NCBI GenBank assembly: GCA_932521025.1
Contig: OW051468.1
Location: 2,480,064 to 2,544,063, forward strand
DNA from: Oscheius onirici
Taxonomy: Eukaryota > Nematoda > Chromadorea > Rhabditida > Rhabditidae
Direction: 5' to 3'
Length of the DNA stretch: 64,000 nucleotides
The notes below the pieces were generated by a model. It was not told where the DNA came from, did not search any database, and saw only the letters and a program-made list of their open reading frames with translations. A program made the position numbers and the translations under genes. Numbering within the stretch: the stretch's first letter is position 1; every line of letters starts with the position of its first letter. This document shows positions 59,958 to 64,000 of this stretch, piece after piece.

Positions 59958-60332
59958 AAGACCTGAATAAGCAAGCCTAACAACTGGGTCTCCGTTCCCA
60001 TTCGTCGTCTTGAGACACTGGTATCGGAATCCAAGATGGCTGTGATTTGGCTCCGGAATGTTGTGGAAACTGTTGAAGGAAATCTCTTTTTTTGTCCGGA
60101 GAGAGACAGGCTGAAAGTTTTCTTGTAGATTGAGGGCCAGAGAGACTGTGAAACAGAGGGACAGTCAGTAGTGTTCTTTCCACTTGAAACAAGATTAGTG
60201 AAAAGTTTCTAGTTTTTCCAATTCGAAAAAGATTAGTCGAAAGTTTGGAAAAGTTCTTGTTTGAGTTCTATAACTTGGCGGGAGTAATCACTCTAAAGTG
60301 TCAAGTTCAAAGTAACCTCATAGTCGCCAAGG
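59958..60332. other. Intergenic; left end of the inverted duplication
   Basis: From 60141 this is the partner of the 51.1-51.8 kb segment and forms the upstream flank of the kinase gene. Confidence 0.5.
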
Positions 60333-62212
60333 ATGCCATCGAAGGTGGTGAGTCAAGCCGGAGCTCAGCAAAAGGAAGAAGAGGAGAACGAGAGAAACTA
60401 CGACGGCGTCATCGGCAGGAAGATCGATGGCTGGGAGGTGATCAAGTTGCTGGGACAGGGAGCAAATGGCGTCTGCTTCGAAGTCAAGAAGGAAGAGCTG
60501 ATCGGAGCCCTGAAACTGCCGTTCAGGAACGTCAAGGAAATGATCTGGGAGGGACACATCTACGACAAGTTCGCCGATCCGAAGAACATCGAAGGCCGCC
60601 ACGGGAACATTGTCCGCAAATATGGCCAAGGAACGACGTCTTTCCCGGAGGAGAACCTCGAAAATGCTGCTTACGTCGTCATGGAACTTGGTGAGTCTAC
60701 TTTTCTGTCTCTTGTCCTGTCGTCATGGTAATTCTGTCGTCTTTGTCCAGTCTGTCCCCATTTCCTCAGTAGTTCTACCTCAATTCACTTGTCTTATCCT
60801 CACCCTTTGGTAGTTCCACCCTGTTCTTTTCCAATCCCTCCCTCTGTTCAGTAGGTCTCATGTCCCTACATTCTCTCGTTGGTAGTTCTACCCTGTCTCT
60901 TCCCAGTCTGACACCTCTCACCTTATTGGTTCTACTGTCACACTGACTGTCCGGCAGTACTATCCTACTGTAGTCTGTCCCTCTTCTTCAGTAGCTCTAC
61001 CAATCGATTCTATCCCTTGTCTCTATTGAATCCTCGGTCGTTCTACTAGACCTTGACTCTCTATCTGTCTCTCTCCAATCTACAACTTCTTGACCCTGTA
61101 TCTCGTGAGAATTCTCTTTGTCATACTTCTCTCCTGTATTTTTGGTAGCACTACGCTCTATCATGTGCATTCTGTTCCAGTCTAGTCCGCTTCGTGGAAT
61201 GCATCTGTCTTCACTTCCCTTTGACCCACCAAATCGTTTTGGTAGCTCGACAAAGACTCCTGATATTTCGCTGTCGTCTCTTTGGAGTACTTCTACCCAT
61301 TTTTTCACTTCCCGACTCTTTGGGCAGTTACCTATCCTGTCCAGTAGTTCCCGACTTACTTGTCCCGCCATCTTTAACTTCTCCTTGAGTTACTGTAGCC
61401 TGTCCTAGTCTGTAGATGTGCTATCTCTTGCCTCTCACCTGTCGTTGTGTCACAATGTCCAGTACCAGTTTCCTGACTACTACCGTACACCTGAAACCAC
61501 AAGCTCATTCTTCCCTCTTTCAGCCAACAGCAACGCATGTGAGCATCTTCAAGGCGCGCTGAAGAACGAAGATCCAATCAGCTTCATCGGACGCGTTACA
61601 TGCATGGTCCTCAGGGCCGTCTACGATCATCACCAGGTCGGCCTCATCAATCGTGACGTCAAGCCGGAGAACTTTGGAATGCCGGAGCAGAAGGGTCCTC
61701 TGCTGATGTACGACGTCGGCATGTGTCGTCGCTGGTTGGATCCGAATGGAAAGCATCGTCTGCCGCGCAGCTGCGTTCCCTTCCGCGGCACCGACGAATG
61801 GTCGTCTTTTCGCTCGGAGCTCGGCTTTGAGCAAGGCCGTGTCGACGATCTGTACTACGTCCTTCACGTCTACAACGAGCTGACGAACATCTGCTGCGAG
61901 ATTCCGCAGGCCTGGTCCAAGTGGGGCAATGAGGTCGGCAAGCCGCCGGAGAACGTCTGCAGCGAGGCCCGCTGGCTGCTCAAAAGTGACTTCGGCCCGG
62001 GTCATCTCGTCCTGGACAATTGTCACGTGGCTGCTCATCGGGTCCGCCTCTATCTGAGGACGCTCGGCACGACGGACGATCCGGACTACTTCCACATCGC
62101 CATGCTCTTCAATGAGACGAGGGTCAACGTGAAGAAGAAGAGCAAGAGCTCGGCGACCAAGATGGCCGACTTCATGGAAGAGTGCAATCTTCTAGAGCAC
62201 TACTATTTCTAA
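60333..62212 (+). CDS. CK1/TTBK-like protein kinase (nematode-type), divergent DFG
   Basis: Two coding exons with an intron of about 830 bp. Exon 1: MPSKVVSQAGAQQKEEEENE, then KIDGWEVIKLLGQGANGVCF, IGALKLPF (catalytic Lys), IEGRHGNIVRKYGQG and AAYVVMELG. Exon 2: ISFIGRVTCMVLRAVYDHHQ, catalytic loop LINRDVKPENFGM, then LLMYDVGMCRRWLD (DVG in place of DFG), FRGTDEWSSFRSELGFEQGR, VDDLYYVLHVYNELTN; it ends MEECNLLEHYYF. The lack of an APE motif and the RGT..SS/DD-L-Y pattern are those of the CK1/TTBK group, which is strongly expanded in nematodes and often sperm-enriched. AATAAA follows the stop. The second exon is GC-rich compared with its surroundings. A 624-bp inverted copy of the 5' end lies at 51140-51763. 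Confidence 0.82.
60770..61420. repeat. Degenerate GGTAGTTCTACC-type repeats in kinase intron
   Basis: The intron contains many diverged copies of AGTAGTTCTACC/GGTAGTTCTACCCTGTC with spacing of about 40-60 bp (60770, 60812, 60881 and further on). The word is nearly a palindrome. Confidence 0.6.
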
Positions 62213-62387
62213 TCAACCATAATAAAGTAGTTTGTGCATTGTCTTGTTTTTTTTGGTTGGTAATGGGGACGGGAGCAGAGGGACTGAGAGATTGGGTGGA
62301 AGACTTAAAGAGACAGGGAGACTGATTGTGAGAGACTGGGGATTGATAGACAGAGAGACTGAAAGATTGAAAGGATCACAGAGGGTT

Positions 62388-62540
62388 ACTGTAAGACCTG
62401 GAATTTCCCCAGTCTCTGCGATATCGGCTCTGGAACGTCCGCCCTCCAGTTCTCAAGAGTTCCCAGACTTTGGACTCTCTGATCTTCATTCAATCTCCCC
62501 CGTTCTGAGGAAAGAAGAGTTCCAGATTGAGGCAAACTGC
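62388..62540 (+). pseudogene. Inverted copy of a carboxypeptidase linker fragment
   Basis: About 150 bp that translate as TVRPGISPVSAISALERPPS, SSQEFPDFGLSDLHS and PVLRKEEFQIE. They match, with about 95% identity by eye, the Thr/Ser-rich linker of the carboxypeptidase gene (about 20300-20448, minus strand). There are no flanking exons; a non-functional insertion. Confidence 0.75.
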
Positions 62541-62745
62541 TCCAGTTCTAATTGCACCAAAAATATTACAATGTTTTGAACTTTCTCAAAACTTCAGAAG
62601 TTTTTGTTACCTAATTGTTTCCAGATAGTTTTTCGAAAAGTTTTCAAAATTAATTGTTTTGAAGAAACTTCGAATTGCCCAAGACAATAAAACTTTTCTC
62701 CAAAAATGTCCTCAATCAAGAAGAAGCTCCTCTGCTGTCCGGACG

Positions 62746-63940
62746 ATGCCATCCACCCAAGCTGACGACGTCTACGAGACCTTTATCCACAACTGGGAAA
62801 TCGACGTCTCTGGTGGAAGAATCTCCCGCCTCGGTGAAGTATTCAGCACGGCACATGGACTCGGCGTCTACGAGTGGAAGCTGAAACTGTCGACGGAGGA
62901 TGAATACAACTTCTTGCGCCCTCCCAGGAACAATGGAGGAGTGTGTCAGCTGTCCCTGGAGCCGTCTCTAACTTTCGAATCTGGTCGTAGCTACATTCTG
63001 CACGGAGTCATCTTCCTCGTTGAAGGACGAGCTGCCGACGGCGAGGTCATGGTAGGACCTACGCTACACCGGCTGGAAGAGTGCAACTTCAACAACAACA
63101 GTACCAGCGAAGTCCGTGTTCCATCCGATTCCGCACTTGGAAGGACTCTTCATGACATCTGCTCAGGAAAGACAGGAGCCACGACTCTCTGCATCACTAC
63201 GGTTATACTGGTTAGTTAACAATTCTTCTGTCTGTCTGTCTTCTAGTTAACTATTTTAGATTCCCAAACGCTGTTTCGAGCTCGGACTCTTCACTAATGC
63301 CGCCAGAAGCGTCCCAGTTCCTGTCCCGAATTTATTCCGCATCATCGATGACCCAGCTCTCCACGACGTCCGCCTTCGCTGTCAGAACGGAGTCTTTCCC
63401 TGCAACAGGAATGCGCTCTTTCAAACGTCCAAATACTTCCGCCTTCTGATGCGAACCAATCAGCCCGAATACGACGAGGATTGCTCTCTGGCTGCTGTCA
63501 GCACCGTCATCGTCTACATGCTGACTGGCACCTACTATCAGCCGAGTCCGATTACCGTCCACCTGATCGAGGAGATGGTCCGTCTGATTCGTCGCTACCG
63601 GCCCAGTGTCGTCAAGCCGTTCCATGTGGCCTTGGAAAAGACGGCCTGCGAGCAGTTGGTCTCGGAAGGAGACTACTTGGAGCAGGTTCTCAAGTGGTAC
63701 CTTTCTGCTGCAGACTGCGACATGTCCCGACTGGAGAATGCAGCCATGGCTCTGCTGCTCGAGAGACACTACAATCAGCTGGCCGTCGAGTTCATTGTGG
63801 CCGAGCCGAGGAAGCCGCATCTGAGGGAGCTGCACGAGAGACTCCACGCCCGTGTGAACATCTTCAGACACGGACCCCTCCAGAAGATTCTGCGCTGTCG
63901 CGGCAACGCCGTGCCGCTCTACGAGAAGATGGCCTGCTAG
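62746..63940 (+). CDS. BTB/POZ-domain protein with MATH-like N-terminal region
   Basis: Two exons, 62746-63210 and 63260-63940 (381 aa). The N-terminal half has alternating strands as in MATH/TRAF-like folds: HNWEIDVSGGRISRLGEVFS, YEWKLKLSTEDEYNFLRPP, GRSYILHGVIFLVEG. The C-terminal half holds the BTB domain: HDVRLRCQNGVFPCNRNALF, QTSKYFRLLMRTNQPEYDED and VSTVIVYMLTGTYYQP, and then helices (AACEQ-like TACEQLVSEGDYLEQVLKWY, ERHYNQLAVEFIVAE). It is probably a CUL3 ubiquitin-ligase adaptor, like the MATH-BTB (bath) genes abundant in nematodes. AATAAA follows the stop. An upstream ATG (62706) is out of frame. Confidence 0.75.
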
Positions 63941-64000
63941 AGGACAGAAAAGACAACGTGAAACAATAAAAACTGTTCTTGGAAAACTGTTTTCTGTTTG

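Noticed and set aside
61520..62095. 191-codon minus-strand frame opposite kinase exon 2
   Set aside because: Antisense shadow; the plus strand encodes clear kinase motifs.
63332..63871. 179-codon minus-strand frame opposite the BTB gene
   Set aside because: Antisense shadow of GC-rich codons; the plus strand carries a recognisable BTB domain.

Overview
The window is nuclear DNA from a nematode, most likely a chromadorean. The evidence is a cuticle-type collagen, an astacin with EGF and CUB modules, a serpentine (chemoreceptor-like) 7TM gene, a zinc carboxypeptidase with a C-terminal ShK domain, very short GT-AG introns (mostly 35-60 nt, one apparently 28 nt) ending in TTTCAG-like acceptors, and two degenerate copies of an SL1-like spliced-leader RNA gene. 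There is nothing bacterial, so there are no operons, RBSs or CRISPR arrays. All gene models come from reading splice sites and frames by eye. Exon limits are therefore predictions, and 5' ends are the weakest part.

Layout. 0-5 kb: glycine cleavage H protein (+), a single-pass membrane protein (+), a lysine-rich single-exon gene (+) and a small secreted Pro/Ala-rich gene (-). 5.7-10.1 kb: astacin metalloprotease (+), whose N-terminus resembles the small secreted neighbour. 10.1-18.7 kb: a diverged direct repeat, small secreted or unknown genes (-) and a collagen (+). 18.9-24.6 kb: zinc carboxypeptidase with a Thr/Ser/Pro linker and ShK tail (-), carrying an intronless REEP5/DP1-type gene on the opposite strand inside one intron. 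24.6-28.4 kb: mostly intergenic, with miniature transposon-like repeats. 28.4-33.8 kb: two head-to-head TAK1-like kinases with an unfamiliar C-terminal alpha/beta region. 34-39.3 kb: small membrane proteins with an IGxGAxP repeat, another QDF secreted gene and a 7TM receptor. 39.6 kb: a reverse transcriptase remnant. 40.3-43.6 kb: a coiled-coil gene (+) and a BTG/TOB gene (-). 43.8-47 kb: an inverted duplication of PPSY-motif membrane genes around a central gene. 47.1-48.4 kb: Maelstrom (-). 49.5-56.7 kb: duplication-rich, with an IGxGAxP gene, SL1-like RNA copies, a kinase fragment, a receptor-L-domain gene, a secreted protein resembling the plant S1 self-incompatibility fold and its pseudogene. 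56.7-64 kb: a third TAK1-like kinase, a CK1/TTBK-like kinase and a BTB protein.

The most interesting signals are the kinase trio with the shared unfamiliar C-terminal domain, the IGxGAxP membrane protein family and its shared GATA/CRE-like/TATA promoter layout, the S1-like secreted protein, and the many recent inverted duplications of gene fragments. In particular, a 624-bp inverted kinase copy shows only one visible substitution.
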